A stretch of DNA of 64,000 nt. It comes from Siphonodentalium dalli (lineage: Eukaryota; Mollusca; Scaphopoda; Gadilida; Siphonodentaliidae). The translations under genes were made by a program, and so were the position numbers. Below the pieces are notes generated by a model. The model made no database searches, had not been told where the DNA came from, and saw only the letters and a program-made list of their open reading frames with translations. Below, in pieces: positions 23,487 through 36,249 of this stretch (position 1 is its first letter; every line of letters begins with the position of its first letter). The stretch spans positions 167,660,664-167,724,663 of the forward strand of contig CP136066.1 in NCBI GenBank assembly GCA_032622095.1. Reading direction: 5' to 3'.

Positions 23487-23955
23487 TTGTTCAAATCTTT
23501 CAACAGGGCAAATAGTGAGCCTGTCATTTGCAGAATGAGGTCCCCAGAGGGTGAATTTAGTGATGCTATCCGGCACAGCGGGATAGCATCACCAAATTCA
23601 CCCTCTGGAGACATCATTCTGCTTAGGCCTCATCTTCTGGGAAGTATCTATATTATCAAATTAACATTGTTGTTAGTTAAATTTCCCTTATAGGAAGTTT
23701 CTATATCCCCTAATTTGCAGAAGATAAAATTCATAATTGAGGTGCCCAATGGGTGAACATCACCAACTTCAACTGGGGAACTTCAATCTTATCCTAGGTC
23801 TGCCATAGCAGTTGAGAGCCTTAGCAGAATGAGGTCCCCAGAGGGTGAATTTAGTTATGCTAGCCCGCTGTGCGTGATAGCGTGACTAAATTCACCCTCT
23901 GGGGACCTCATTCTGAAAATGACAGACACACTATCACACTATTTCAAGGCTTGAT
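23487..23955. mobile_element. Relative of the two-hairpin hAT-like MITE, expanded
   Basis: It contains hairpins at about 23527-23622 and 23825-23917 of the GCAGAATGAGGTCCCCAGAG type, separated by about 200 bp. The right end (GACAGACA...TTTCAAGGCTTG) matches the element at 22414-22667. The left end is diverged, and an exact target duplication could not be read. Confidence 0.7.
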
Positions 23956-23989
23956 TGTATAATACATTGTGTTGCTTGCGGCCAGGCAC

Positions 23990-24760
23990 GTACAATGTAG
24001 GAACAGACATACTATTTGCAGGCTTGCTCCTTTGGTGATTGTGATTCAGATTTGTTCAATCAGGGCCACCAGGTCAAGTAGGTGCAAGGCCAGCTACATT
24101 ACTCTGTCTCTCCATAGTAATTCATGATATGACTTCTATGCAAGCATCAAATGGCCTATTTTGCTTATATTTGGTATGAAATTACCTTGGGTGACAGATT
24201 TGTGAAAATGGGATCACAAAGTCAAATAAGGGTAGAGCCAGAGACTTAACTATTTCACTACATAGTAATTCTTAAAATATGTTTGCAAGAACTAGTTGGC
24301 TTATAGAGCATGGAATGTTCTTCCTTGACTGCAATTCAGATTTTTTTTAATGGGGTCACCTGGTCAAATAGTGGCCAATCGAAGGACAGTTTCCCCTCTT
24401 AATATGCTTCCTTCACAAGGCCCATCAGGTCTATTTTACTGATATTTATGATATGTATGAAGGGTTCTTTGGTGTCTGGGATTCAAATTTATTCAGATGG
24501 TGTCACCAGGTTAAATAGGGTAGGACCAGGGACATTACTACATGTATATGTCTCTATAGTAATTCTTAAAATATCTTCTCAAGAGAGGTTGAACTATTTA
24601 GCTTACATATAGTATGGAGGAATCAGGAGGATCCTTTAGTGACTGAGATTCAGATTTATTAAAATGAGGTCAACCTGTCAAGAAATGGCGGGGCTATGGG
24701 GAGTTAACACTTTTGTGTCTAATAAAATCATTGAAATACCAAATTCATGTAGCATATTAA
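23990..24760 (+). repeat. Degenerate tandem units of the bivalve-type repeat
   Basis: At least five imperfect units of about 115-130 bp carry the phrases CAGATTTGTTCAA, GGTCACC.GGTCAAATAG, GGCCAG...CATTACT and TCTCCATAGTAATTC, as in the body of the copies at 22822 and 42362 but without the hairpin head. Non-coding. Confidence 0.65.
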
Positions 24761-25117
24761 TGATTCCGTGAGATGAAGACGGCTTGTCTCACCCATTATA
24801 TATTTGCAAAAACAATGAAAAATATATATGGAAAGGTTCCTATATAATCCATTTGGTATTTACCTGGTGTGGAGGTAGGGGGTCATCTGACGATGTCCAG
24901 TTCGACTCGGGTAATGTGACTTTTGTTTAAAGCAGAAAAACAGGGTGTACAGACTCATAGCTTAATATTCCCAATATTGGCATTCTGGTGAGTTTTATGC
25001 AATTCCTAAGCATAGCTGGTTGAAAGGAGATAGAAATTATGTCCGCGGTATGTATCTAACACACATGATATTCGAAAACACCGACGAAAATCAATGAAAA
25101 TACGTGAGAATCGGACA
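24761..25117. other. No feature seen
   Basis: Flank of palindromic element A. I see no ORF, repeat boundary or motif here. Confidence 0.4.
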
Positions 25118-26459
25118 AAACTTTTATTTACATGATTGCATTCGTCCAACGTGTGTGTATGTGCGTACACCCCTGGAACGTTGTACTATCACAACCAATA
25201 CATCCCTAAATCGATACGATCAACTTAAGAAATATATATTCATGTCGTTTTCTGATAAGAACGAGACTTGTTACCCCCCCCCCCCCACAACTCGATCCAT
25301 CTTCTAGAACTATAAGTGAGCCAGTTTTATGAAAATTATAGCTGGAAGATCTATTAAAATGAATACAAATATATATATTTTCGTGAAGCTAAGACATAAT
25401 GACACCTTTTTGGGCCAAAATTGAAACTCACCATCCAAGATGGCCGCCAAAATGGTTGCCGGAAGTTGAAAATATGACATTTTTTCACAAAATCTTCTAG
25501 ATCAATCCATGCTGTTTGGAACTGGTTGCGTAATGTAATTTTATTTTGTGTTTTTTTATATTAACTGATCATTGGAGCAATTAAACATGCAATTATTGGG
25601 GTCCTAACCCCTTCCGATCCCTCAAAAATTCGATTTTACAGAACGCAGTACAAAATTTTACAAAAAAATCACAATTGGGATTCTAGTCATATTTCAACAA
25701 GAAATGAAAAGAACATTGTAATGTAAGTGAGGCATATCATTACCTATGAATATTCAAAATCTCTGGAACCATAAATCTTACCTTGGCTCAAAATGGCTGC
25801 GAAAATGGCCGCTAAAATATGGAAAATGGTAAATATTGCCCAGGGTGTCCTGTAATCGCTTACAAGTTGTGGTTGATGTACATAATTGGCTAATCTGTTT
25901 TCTATACATTGCATACTAACATGTCTGATGCACCATGGATAATTTTTTACTATTGTCACCAGAAATATTGGACATAAATATCGACAAGAATTCACTTTTC
26001 AGGGTTCGACCATTTGTTCAAGTAAAATGTAATATCTTTGGATTGAAAGGTGTTTATTGTTTTGGTCTATTTTGAATGTGTCACACTAAGGTGTTTATAG
26101 ACTAAATTGCTCAAGATGGCTTCCAAAATGGCAACCAAATTTGTAGAAAGTTAAAAGTTAACATATCCCGAACATTATTCTCAGCGTTATCTGAAAAAAG
26201 TGGCAAATTGTGACTCACTTGGTTATTGTACGTGTTAGTTACAATGTAATTAACTGACAACTGCGTTCTATTATGTTTGTCCCATTTCCGTATGGGGCAT
26301 GACAAATTCATTTAAAAGTTGCAGTATGTAATTTTGCGGAGAACCATATTATTGAAAGGAAATGGGCAGAACTTTGAGACAGAACTGAGATGAACCATGA
26401 TATGTGGGTATTCTATTTATCAACTGGATACAGAGTGGAAGCCAAGATGGTAGCCAGGG

Positions 26460-28009
26460 AGTTATGATCATAGATGAGGATAATAGGTATACAGGGAGTT
26501 ATTGTATGGTCATGAATAATGTGTGGGTATATAGGGAGTGCCCTGTTGGTAACGGTGGGACGTATATTTATATATGTTGTGGATGTGTTAATATTGGTGG
26601 TGTATGGGGAGTAGATTTATTATCATGGATGGCGTGTATGAGTATGGGAAGTATAGAATTTATGAGTGGTCGTATTTGCGGATATTGGTATATCTGGAAG
26701 GGCTCACCATTGGTGATGTGAATATGTATACCTAGGTTGACTCCATGGTCATGGGTATGGCGAATAGGTATACATGTAGTGGCTGTATGGTCCATGGTGA
26801 GGTGAATATGTATGAACAATGAGTGACTGTATGATCGTGAATGTAGTGAATATGTATACATAGAGTGACTATATGGTCGGGTGTATAGCTGGTGTTCATG
26901 CCTGGTGACTCGTGGCTGAATCGTCATTTGTGGTATGTACGGGTATAACCAAGTATGGCTGTATGATCAGGTGTACTAGTACATGTACGTGTATAAAGTG
27001 GGTGACTATGTTGTCATTTGTGTGGTGTTTATGTACATATGGAGTGACTGGGGTAATGGGTGGGTTGTACATGTGAACCGTGGGTGGCTGTCGCTTTCCA
27101 CAATAACTCAAGGATATGATAATCAATAGGGAGGTCATGTCATATCGTGGAAAGCGATAGCCATTCATTATCACACAGTCATTACATATATACACAAACA
27201 CCACAGACATAACAATATAGTTACCCACTGTATACATGTACACCTGACCCATCACCACGGATGACCATACAGCCACGCGTCACAATGCAGGCACACCGGG
27301 TATACTCCTAAACATGACCCATAACCATATAGTCACTCCATGTATACCCATTCATCTCACCATTGGCCATAAGGTTATACGTACTATTCTCCAAACGCAT
27401 GGTCAAATGGACAATCAATATATACATCAACACCACAACAGTGACCATAAAGTCATTCCGGTATACATATGCACATCAACAATGGCCATATAGCCACTCG
27501 CTTCATACACATACCCTCACCCATGTTACCTGGTATACTCCTTCACCTGACCTATGGCCATATAGTCACCCCGTGTGTACATATTCAAAACATTCATACA
27601 CGATCATGGTCAATCCTTGTATTCATATTCACCACAACAGTGGCCATGTCAATCCCTGTATCCCTATTTGTCACACCATAGCCGAATAGCCACTCTAGAT
27701 ATACTAATACACCCCAGCCATGTCAGTATAGTCACTCCATGTATGCATATGCACCTCATCCATGACCATATAGCCACTCGCCATATACACATATCCCTCG
27801 CCCATGACAATAAAGCAACACGTGTGTGTACTGGTATAACATACACATGACGATACCGACACGAGTCACCAAACAGGAACACCAGGTACATGTATACTCA
27901 TACGCTTGTCACCCCTTGTATATATGTTCATTACATGTATGATCATACAGTCACTACTTGTATACCTACATGTACTCATCTCACCATTAACCATACAGTC
28001 ATTACCTGG
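26460..28009. repeat. Minisatellite core of element A, left part, with a central inversion
   Basis: Units of about 40-48 bp carry motifs such as CCATATAGTCACTCC, GTATACATATTCACCTCA and CCATGACCATA. From 26460 to about 27095 they read in the complementary orientation, and from about 27165 onward in the direct one. The switch point is a short palindrome with GGCTGTCGCTTTCCAC at 27085 and GTGGAAAGCGATAGCC at 27146. Open frames in the array come from its composition. Confidence 0.85.
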
Positions 28010-29935
28010 ATTGGATTTGGATTGGATTGTTTATTTGCACAAATTAAATACATAATACACAAACATAATAATATATATTTCAAATTTGCACAGGAGCGGC
28101 ATGGCCAATACAGGCCGTCTTCCTGCCGCCCCTTATACATAATAGAGAATAAGCAGATGGCGATCATATTGTTGTGTGACAATCGAGATGTTGCATGAGG
28201 GTCAGCTGTTGAAATAATGTGTTGTTAAAATTTTGGGGTTGTGTTTTATATATCCAACTTTGTTCGGGCAGATATGATTAAATAAATGTCTATACAATTA
28301 TGTGTCCATGGATATGTGCCCATAAATGGTGAGTAATCCAGGGTTACGGCACGTAATGAGGACACGCCTCTTAAGCCCAATCATACATAATACATGTATA
28401 CATATTGTTCCAATTACTTTCTACAATCTCGGCATTCCGCGTTGTCACAAGTTACTGAGCTATTATAGTGTGATTGCACATTTGTACGTATGGAAGATTT
28501 AAAGATGGTTCTGCTGGCTGCAAATCTGTGTGCTGTGTCCAAGCAGTTCCACACATACGGAAATGAGTATCTCGGTAGAATTTGAGAGAAATTCGTCCTT
28601 GGAATTGTAGTAGCCAAGTTGCCGGACTGTCGTGTTGTTGATATTGGTGTATACTTAAATAAACTTTCGAAAGACGGGGGAAGATATTTGTTTTTCCAAT
28701 CACACATGAACAATGCGATTTGAAGATGATACAGGTCATGAAACTTTAGAATTTTTAGAGTTTTAAACAACGGCTCTGTGTGACTGCGATATCTTTTGTT
28801 GCATAATATCCGGACTGCTTTTTTCTGTAGCCGAAAAAGAGACCCTGATGCTGAAACGTGTCCCCAGATTATTATTCCGTATAGGAGATGACTGTGAATT
28901 AAGGAGAAGTACAGAGTTTTTAGTGCACTTTTGGGGAGGAATCGTTTGGCTTTACCTAGACAGTATATTGCATGTGATATTTTTCTGGTTAGCATTGATA
29001 TTTGGTACTTAAAAGTAAGATTTTCGTCAATGATTATGCCAAGGAATTTAAGTGATTTTTCTTGGTTTTGATTACTTAGACGAACTAGTTCCTTTTTATT
29101 CAATTTAATTCGCAGATCTGCCCATTTAAAATCGTTATTTTGTGGATGCAGCAACATATATTTAGTTTTTGATTCATTGAGGGATAGTCGGTTACTACAG
29201 CACCAGCGGTATACTTTATCTAGTTCATCGTTTATCTTATTCTGAATGGTTTTAGAATTATTCCCTGACATGTATAATGTTGTGTCGTCAGCAAATGAAA
29301 GAAGTTTGAGATTGGTGCTGTTGGGCATGTCGTTGACATACATTAGAAATAGGATGGGGCCAAGGATAGACCCCTGTGGTACTCCACGTGTCATAGTCAA
29401 CATTCCCGATTGATGATCATGGACTTCTACATATTGTCGCCTGTCATGTAAGTAACTTCTGAACCAGTCATTAGCGATTCCCCCTTATTCCATAGTGATC
29501 GAGCTTTCTAAGTAAAATTTCGTGACTTATGGTGTCAAAAGCTTTTGATAAGTCTAAGAAAATGGCAATGGTGGAGTCACGGGTTTTTTTGTCATTACAT
29601 TCCGCTACATCTTCGAGAAGATGTATAAGTGGATGAATGGTAGAATGTTTCTTACGAAAGCCATATTGGTGTTCATGAATAATTTTATGTTTGTTGAGGA
29701 ACGATGAAAGCCGAGCATTGATTATTTTTTCCATTATTTTGGAAAATGCAGGTAATATGCTGATTGGTCTATAATTTTCAATCTGATCGCGTTCCCCTTT
29801 TTTGTATATAGGCATTATTCTAGATATTTTCATTTTCTCGGGCACAAGTCCCTGGGCAAATGAGAGATTAAAAATATGCGTGAGTGGTCCAACCGTTTCG
29901 TTAATTGTTTGTTTCATTAGTTTCACGGATACACC
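28010..29935 (-). pseudogene. Jockey/CR1-like LINE, 5'-truncated, one frameshift
   Basis: The minus strand encodes the reverse transcriptase of a non-LTR retrotransposon. The order is PIYKKGER...NYRPISILPAFSKIMEKII (about 29800), then FLDLSKAFDTISH (about 29540), a frame change near 29475, then GVPQGSILGP (about 29385), FADD (about 29295), and the thumb and C-terminal region ending CDNAECRDCRK at 28414. The region between GIRG (29475) and GVPQGS is open in the second frame (GIANDWFRSYLHD), so one small indel separates the parts. The endonuclease and ORF1 are missing, as expected from 5' truncation. The 3' end is a short TTGGAT-type tail (28009-28030). It sits in the minisatellite of element A. 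Element B has the same array uninterrupted near 59285, so the insertion came after A and B formed. Confidence 0.92.
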
Positions 29936-30760
29936 TGTATACCTATTCGACACACATAGTCATATAACCACTCGATATACATATGCAGCCCACCTTAGAC
30001 CATAGATTCACTCCAGGTATACATGTAACCCTCACTAATGGGCATTCAGCCCGTCCAGATATACACAAAAACGCACATACGACCACTCAAATAATCCATA
30101 CTTGCATATACACCTCACACATGACAATTCAGCAATTCACTGTATAATCATACAGGCCATCCATGATAATACAGCTAAGCCCTATACACCCACCAATGAT
30201 AATACATCCACGATATATATAAATATACATCCCACCCGTTACCACAAGGACACTCCCTATGTACCCACACGCTCGATAATGTCCACCCAGCTTATTCCAG
30301 GTATTCATATTCAATCATGACCGTACAGTCATTCCATGTATACCTATGCACATTCCCCGTAACCATAAAATCACTACCTATTTATCCACACACCCCATCC
30401 ATGATCATACAGACAACACATGTACATCCCACCCATGACCTTACAGCCACTCCATATATACATAATCAACACATAGATCACCATGTAGCTATATCCATAC
30501 ACCACACCAATGACCATACAGGATGCACCCGTACTGGATATACACAATCATACACCATAAGTCACTCCATGCATACCGATTCACCTCACACCTGACCATG
30601 ACCTCTCCCTATATACCTAGATGCATCTTACCATGGACAACCCACGTATAACTATATAGTCACTCATTGTATACCTACTCACATCAGTCATGACATACAA
30701 TAACTCGTTTTATACCTATTCACATCACATATGATCACAGAGTAACTCCCTGGCTACGAT
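29936..30760. repeat. Minisatellite core of element A, right part
   Basis: It continues the array after the LINE, with the same units (CCATACAGTCACTCCATGTA type), collinear with 59290-60110 in element B. It ends where the inner part of the right arm begins (GATCTTGGCATCCACACTGT). Confidence 0.85.
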
Positions 30761-31739
30761 CTTGGCATCCACACTGTATCCTGTAGACATTGTTTTTATC
30801 ATAATGGACCAGAATAGCCAAAGATTATGGTCCATCTCAGTTCTGTCTCAAAGTTCTGCCCATTTCCTTCCAATAAATATGGCCAAAATCACAAAAGAGG
30901 TTCTCGGCAAAATTACATACTTTAAAATGAATTTGTCATGCCCCATACAGAACTGGGACAACTGGGAATAGAACATGTAGTTGTCAGTTAATTAACTAAC
31001 ACGTATAGACCATTTTACAGATAGCGAGAATGATGCATTGTGGGCCAGAAAGTATCCAAACAAAGCCACGTGCTTTACGGCCGCATGCATTTACTATGGG
31101 GGATTTAGGGTGGGTCTATAAAACTAATTATAACTTTGGTATCTGTCATAGTTTACGCGAGAAATTTTAAATATATATATCAGGAACATGTATCCCTTCT
31201 AGAATGTTCAAAAACATTTCCAGTTGCTTGTCGTATTTTAATTGATTTTATGCGATGAAATAATGCGAAAATTCAGAAAATTGCACTAATTTCTCAATAT
31301 TTTGCGGTTTTAGTAAACGCCTGATAAAAGTCGTTCTATTGGGAATTGTTTCACTAAATTTTCAGAGAATATAGAGTAAACACAGTACTATCGGAATATC
31401 GTAAAGGAGTTCCGTGCATTTGGGATTAATTAACCCTCAGACTGCCGAAGCTGCCGTCAATAAATTCGCTTTTTCGTGTTCGACGAAAATGAAACTTGTC
31501 TGTTTAAAGGTCCCATTTTCGTGTCGAATGGTGATAGAATCTCCATTTGTCAAGTTCATGGATAAATTACATCACACTTAATCGGCTTTTGTCCGCGGCC
31601 ATAAACCTGTGTTTTTATAACAATTTATTTGAGACAAACTGTTGCGCGCATACATGTACGTAGCAGTCGGCGCTTATCAGTTGAAGTTAATAATCGTGAA
31701 GCCTGTGTAACAAATGTTCAAATACAACAGAAAATAAGA

Positions 31740-32590
31740 GCTTCGCTGGGCGTGCAATATACGCCCTATATATCTTGGGTCGGCGGAAACTGGTAAAAAA
31801 GGGGCATAACTCTGGTAAAAATTGGCGGACGGAACTCAAATTTCAGGGATTTTCTAAGTCAAATTACGTCAAATAAGGGGCATAACTCCGGTGAAAATTG
31901 GCGGACGGAACCCAAATTCGAACTTGAGCTGTCTTTTCTCCTAATAAACCCACATACCAAATTTGATTGAAATCGGTTCACTCTAACTAAAGTTATCATC
32001 CGACAACAAATTTCAGGGATTTTCTAAGTCAAATTACGTCAAAAAAGGGGCCATAACTCTCGAAAAAAATTATCGGATTAAAACGAAATTCGGACTTGAG
32101 CTGTATTTCGATATATGTAATCCACAAAAAAACGGGTTTTGCGTATAAACATTCCAAAATCGAGTTATCAACCGGAAACCAAAAAACATAAGAAAAACTG
32201 AATTTTCGGAGTCGAAAAGGGGCATAACTCTGCCAAAAATGGTCGGACAGAACCCAAGTTCGAACTTGACCTGTGTTTTGGTGGGAGAAAGTAATATACC
32301 AAATTTGGATTCATTCCGATAAACTATACTAAAGTTATCATCCGGACAACAAATTTCAAGGATTTTCTAAGTCAAAAAACGTCAAATAAGGGGCATAACT
32401 CCGGTGAAAATTGGCGGGCGGAATCCAAATTCGAACTTGAACTTACTTTTCGGCTAATAAACCCACATACCAAATTTTACTAATTTTGGTTCACTCTAAC
32501 TAAAGTTATCATCCGGACAACAGGTTAACGGACGGACGGACGCCCGGCAGCCCTGACGGACATACCAATACTATAATACGGCCTTTTTTT
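31740..32590 (+). repeat. Degenerate tandem repeat, GGGGCATAACTC type
   Basis: About five units carry GGGGCATAACTC, AAAATTGGCGGACGGAACCC, CCAAATTCGAACTTGA, ACCCACATACCAAATTT and CTAAAGTTATCATCCG. The array ends in GACGGACGGACGCCC. This resembles the bodies of other bivalve interspersed repeats. Non-coding, inside the 4.1 kb element. Confidence 0.7.
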
Positions 32591-33018
32591 CAAAAGGGCG
32601 TATAAAAACTACGTAAAATAAATAGCGTGACCAATGAGCATTCACAAAACAATATACATCAGTTTTGAAAACGAGTAAAAATGATTATAAATGAAAATGC
32701 TCTTTATCGTGTACCGGCGCTTTTGCGCAAGAAAGAAGGTTTTTAATGGACGCAATCATTGGATTTTGTTCTAGGCTAAAAACAAACAAACAATACAAAA
32801 TGTGTTCAAACTTCCTCTTATGAAAGTTGAAGTAAAACATCACGGGTGTTGTTACAGTCTATTGTGATTCTTTGGTGAGCACGCATGCAGTGAACACAAG
32901 TCACACTTTGCCAAATTCGTGCCGTATATATCACACATGTTTAGTATACATGACACGTCGTCACTTTCGGTGAATTGTTGAAACACAAGTGAGAACATCT
33001 AACGGAAGTTTTATGGGG

Positions 33019-33027
33019 TATATAAAA
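33019..33027 (+). promoter_or_regulatory. TATA box candidate
   Basis: TATATAAAA precedes the SAP-like open frame by about 35 bases, a suitable distance for a core promoter. There is no expression evidence. Confidence 0.35.
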
Positions 33028-33050
33028 TAGAAGCATGGCCATGCAGTTGA

Positions 33051-33284
33051 TATACAGACAGCGAACTAAAAACCTTCCTAAACGACCGTGGTGTTCCATC
33101 AACTAGACGAAAAAAAGATGAGAAAGTGCAGCTAGCCGAGTTGGCACACAACCAGAAATTTCCAGTTATTCAGTCGGCAGATGATCAACAGAAAACGGTT
33201 AATACCCAAAAGCAAAGTTGTTATGCCTGGAGTTTTTGTTGTCTCTTAATAAATGCTCAGATTCTACATACAATGAAGATGTGA
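33051..33284 (+). CDS. SAP-like domain fragment
   Basis: The open frame from a stop at 33048 to TGA at 33282 encodes SELKTFLNDRGVPSTRRKK and then a helix ending QLAELA. The pattern L-x3-FL-x2-RG-V-x3-RRKK-x-E-x-V resembles the helix-loop-helix of SAP-type DNA-binding domains, about 35 residues long. The first ATG in this frame comes late, so the fragment is either an internal exon (ATACAG at 33052-33057 could be an acceptor) or a relic. SAP-like domains occur near THAP modules in some invertebrate transposon-derived proteins; a THAP exon lies 290 bp away on the opposite strand. The assignment rests on pattern alone. Confidence 0.4.
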   Translation, partial: YTDSELKTFLNDRGVPSTRRKKDEKVQLAELAHNQKFPVIQSADDQQKTVNTQKQSCYAWSFCCLLINAQILHTMKM

Positions 33285-33572
33285 AATTCAAGATTTTTCG
33301 CCAGATAGATCCAAAGAAATACTTTGTTGAAATCTCTTTCCATATTTTGCTGTATTTATGCAAAACGTGCATCTCCATCTTAACACATCGATGTAGATTG
33401 AAAACGACATATTTGCGGTCATGTAATGAGAACATAAACGCTCTTTATTGGTTCCGTTTTATATGGTATAAAATGACCTTCCGAATTACTCTAAACTTGA
33501 AAGTTTTTTGTAGGAAATCAATAAACTTATAGTACATGTACGAATATTCATATCAAATTAAATAATACTCAC

Positions 33573-33631
33573 GTTTCTGGGTTACTTCGGTCATTATTGC
33601 AACCGAAAACTGCACAGCGATTTGAAGGCAT
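33573..33631 (-). CDS. THAP-domain first coding exon (partial)
   Basis: On the minus strand, ATG at 33631 opens MPSNRCAVFGCNNDRSNPE, which has the start of a THAP zinc finger: Met-Pro, then C-x4-C (RCAVFGC). The frame runs into a good 5' splice donor, AAAC followed by GTGAGTATT (intron from 33572 downward), after 19 codons plus two bases. THAP fingers are C-x2-4-C-x35-50-C-x2-H DNA-binding modules found in P-element transposases and host factors. The second half (FHxFP, C-x2-H) was not found in the next 400 bp, so the gene is truncated or the next exon is diverged. The upstream in-frame ATG at 33853 is an alternative but gives an implausible N-terminus. Confidence 0.6.
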
Positions 33632-36086
33632 TTTCAATTTATGATTTTGTAAGGGTAGTATAGATGGGCACGAAGCGAAGTGATTTTGTTGAATGAGAGT
33701 AGAAGGGTGCGAAGCGCCCGGGATGGTCGAAAAGATCGAGAGATCTTCTCCTTCACCCCGGTGATTTTGTTCTCCAAACCAAGTCGCATATATAGCATTT
33801 TCAGACAACTTTTGAAGAAACCCTAGCATATGGATTAGGTTCAACCTAATCATAGCAAGGGCTTCGTTTCATACAGTTAAACAAACAAACGACGGCAAGA
33901 CCTCCACTAGTGTGTTGATAACTGTTGTGAAAACAATACTTATTCGACGTGATGTGCAACCGTCACAATAGACATGAAAGAGAATCACCTCGCCCTCTCA
34001 CATGCTTCAGTTGCCAGTTAAAACATGAAGTTTTTCATAAAACAGTTTCATTTTCGTGAAACGCATGCGAAGCCAGATGTGCGAAGAGAGAATTTATTGA
34101 CGGCAGCTTCGGCAGTCTGAGGGTTAATTAATCCCAAAGGCACGGAACTCCTTTAAGATATTCCGATGGTACTGTGTTTACTCTATATTCTCTAAAAATT
34201 TGGTGTAAAATTTCCTAATAGAACGACTTTTATCAGGCGTTTACTAAAACCGCAAAATATTGAGAATATTAAAAATCTTTTTGCGCAAAAGCGCCGGTAA
34301 GCGATAAAGAGCGTTTTCATTTATAATCATTTTTACTCGTTTTCAAAACTGATGTATATTGTTTTGTGAATGCTCATTGGTCACGCTATTTATTTTACGT
34401 AGTTTTTTTCTGTTGTATTTGAACATTTGTTACACAGGCTTCACGATTATTAACTTCAACTGATAAGCGCCGACTGCTACGCGCGCAACAGTTTGTCTCA
34501 AATAAATTGTTATAAAAACACAGGTTTATGGCCGCGGACATAAGCCGATTAAGTGTGATGTAATTTATCCATGAACTTGACAAATGGAGATTCTATCACC
34601 ATTCGACACGAAAATGGGACCTTTAAACAGACAAGTTTCATTTTCGTCGAACACGAAAAAGCGAATTTATTGACGGCAGCTACGGCAGTCTGAGGGTTAA
34701 TTAATACCAAATACACATAACTCCTTTACGATATTCCGATAGTACTGTGTTTACTCTATATTCTCTGAAAATTTAGTGTAAAAATTCCCAATAGAACGAC
34801 TTTTATCAGGCGTTTACTAAAACCGCAAAATATTGAGAAATTAGTGCAATTTTCTGAATTTTCGCATTATTTCATCGCATAAAATCAATTAAAATACGAC
34901 AAGCAACTGGACATGTTTTTGAACATTCTAGAAGGGGTACATGTCCCTGATATATGTTTAAAATTTCTCGCGTAAACTATGACAGATACCAAAGTTATAA
35001 TTAGTTTTATAGACCCACCCTAAATCCCCCATAGTAAATGCATGCGGCCGTAAAGCACGTGGCTTTGTTTGGATACTTTCTGGCCCACAATGCAACAGTC
35101 AAAATGGTTATCTGTAAAATGGTCTATAATAACCGAGTGAGTCACAATTTGCTACCTTTTCGGATAATGCAGAAAATGTTCGGGATATATGTCAAAAATT
35201 AGTATTTTACAAATTTGATTGCCATTTTGGAAGCCATCTTGAGCAACTTGGTCTATAAACACCGTAATGTGACACATTTAAGATAGATCAAAACAATAAA
35301 CACCTTTCAATCCAAAGATAGTTATATTTTTACTTGAAAAAATGGTCCAAACCTGAAAACTTAATTTTTGCCAATATTTATGTCAAGTTATATAGAGAAA
35401 AGTCCAATATTTTTGACGATGTCAGTGGTGAAAATGGTAACAATTAACCATGGTGCATCAGACATGTTAGTATTGAATGTATAGAATGGAGAATGGCCAA
35501 TTTTATACATCAACACAACTTGTAAGCGATTGCAGGACACGCTGGTGTAATATTTACCATTTTCCATATTTTGGCGGCCATATTGGCAGCCATTTTGAGC
35601 CAAAGTAAGAATTTTGGTTCCAGTGATTTGGAATATGCATAGGTAATGATATGCCTCACTCACATTACAAAGTTCTGTTCCTTTCTTGTTGAAATATGAC
35701 TAGAATCCCAATTGTGATTTTTTTTGGGTAAAATTTTATACCGCATACAATCAAATTTTGAGGGATCGGAAGGGGTTAGGACCCCCATAATTGCATATTT
35801 AATTGCTCCAATGATCAGTTAATATAGAAAACACAAAATAAAGTTGCATTACTCTACCAGATCCAATTGATCTAGAAGATATTTGTGAAAAAATGTCATA
35901 TTTTCAACTTCCGGCGGCCATTTTGGCGGCCATCTTGGATGGTGAGTTTCAATTTTGGCCCAAAAAAGTGTCATTATGTCTTAGCTTCTCGAAAATATAT
36001 ACATTTGTATACATTTTACTAGATTTTCCCGCTATAATTTTCATAAAACTGGCTCACTTATAGTTTTAGAAAATGGATCGGGTTGT

Positions 36087-36108
36087 GGGGGGGGGGGGGG
36101 GGGGGGGG
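36087..36108 (+). repeat. Poly(G) tract in element A
   Basis: A run of about 20 G flanked by GGTTGTG and TAACAAGTCTCGTTC. Its counterparts are C or G runs at the same position in every arm of A and B (25273, 56458, 61289), so it belongs to the element. Confidence 0.9.
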
Positions 36109-36249
36109 TAACAAGTCTCGTTCTTATCAGAAAACGACATGAATATATATTTCTTAAGTTGATCGTATCGATTTATGGATGTATTGGTTGTGATAGTACA
36201 ACGTTCCAGGGGTGTACGCACATACACACACGTTGGACGAATGTAATCA

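Larger units (their letters stand above)
31008..35124. mobile_element. 4.1 kb TIR element with TATA duplication
   Basis: The ends are GACCATTTTACAGATA on the left and its complement on the right, flanked by TATA (31004-31007, 35125-35128). Element B at 60362-60375 has one TATA and no insertion. The terminal repeats are long: about 31020-31730 matches about 34410-35110 in reverse complement, and a third partial copy lies at about 34085-34270. A further inverted pair is 32605-32735 and 34285-34410. The interior has a tandem repeat (31740-32590), a SAP-like ORF and a THAP exon. No complete transposase was found; the superfamily is undetermined. Confidence 0.88.

Noticed and set aside
26404-27850. 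Open frames of 90-126 codons rich in His, Thr, Ile and Tyr (also 57833-59958).
   Set aside because: They lie in the minisatellite cores of elements A and B and exist in several frames; the composition is that of the repeat.
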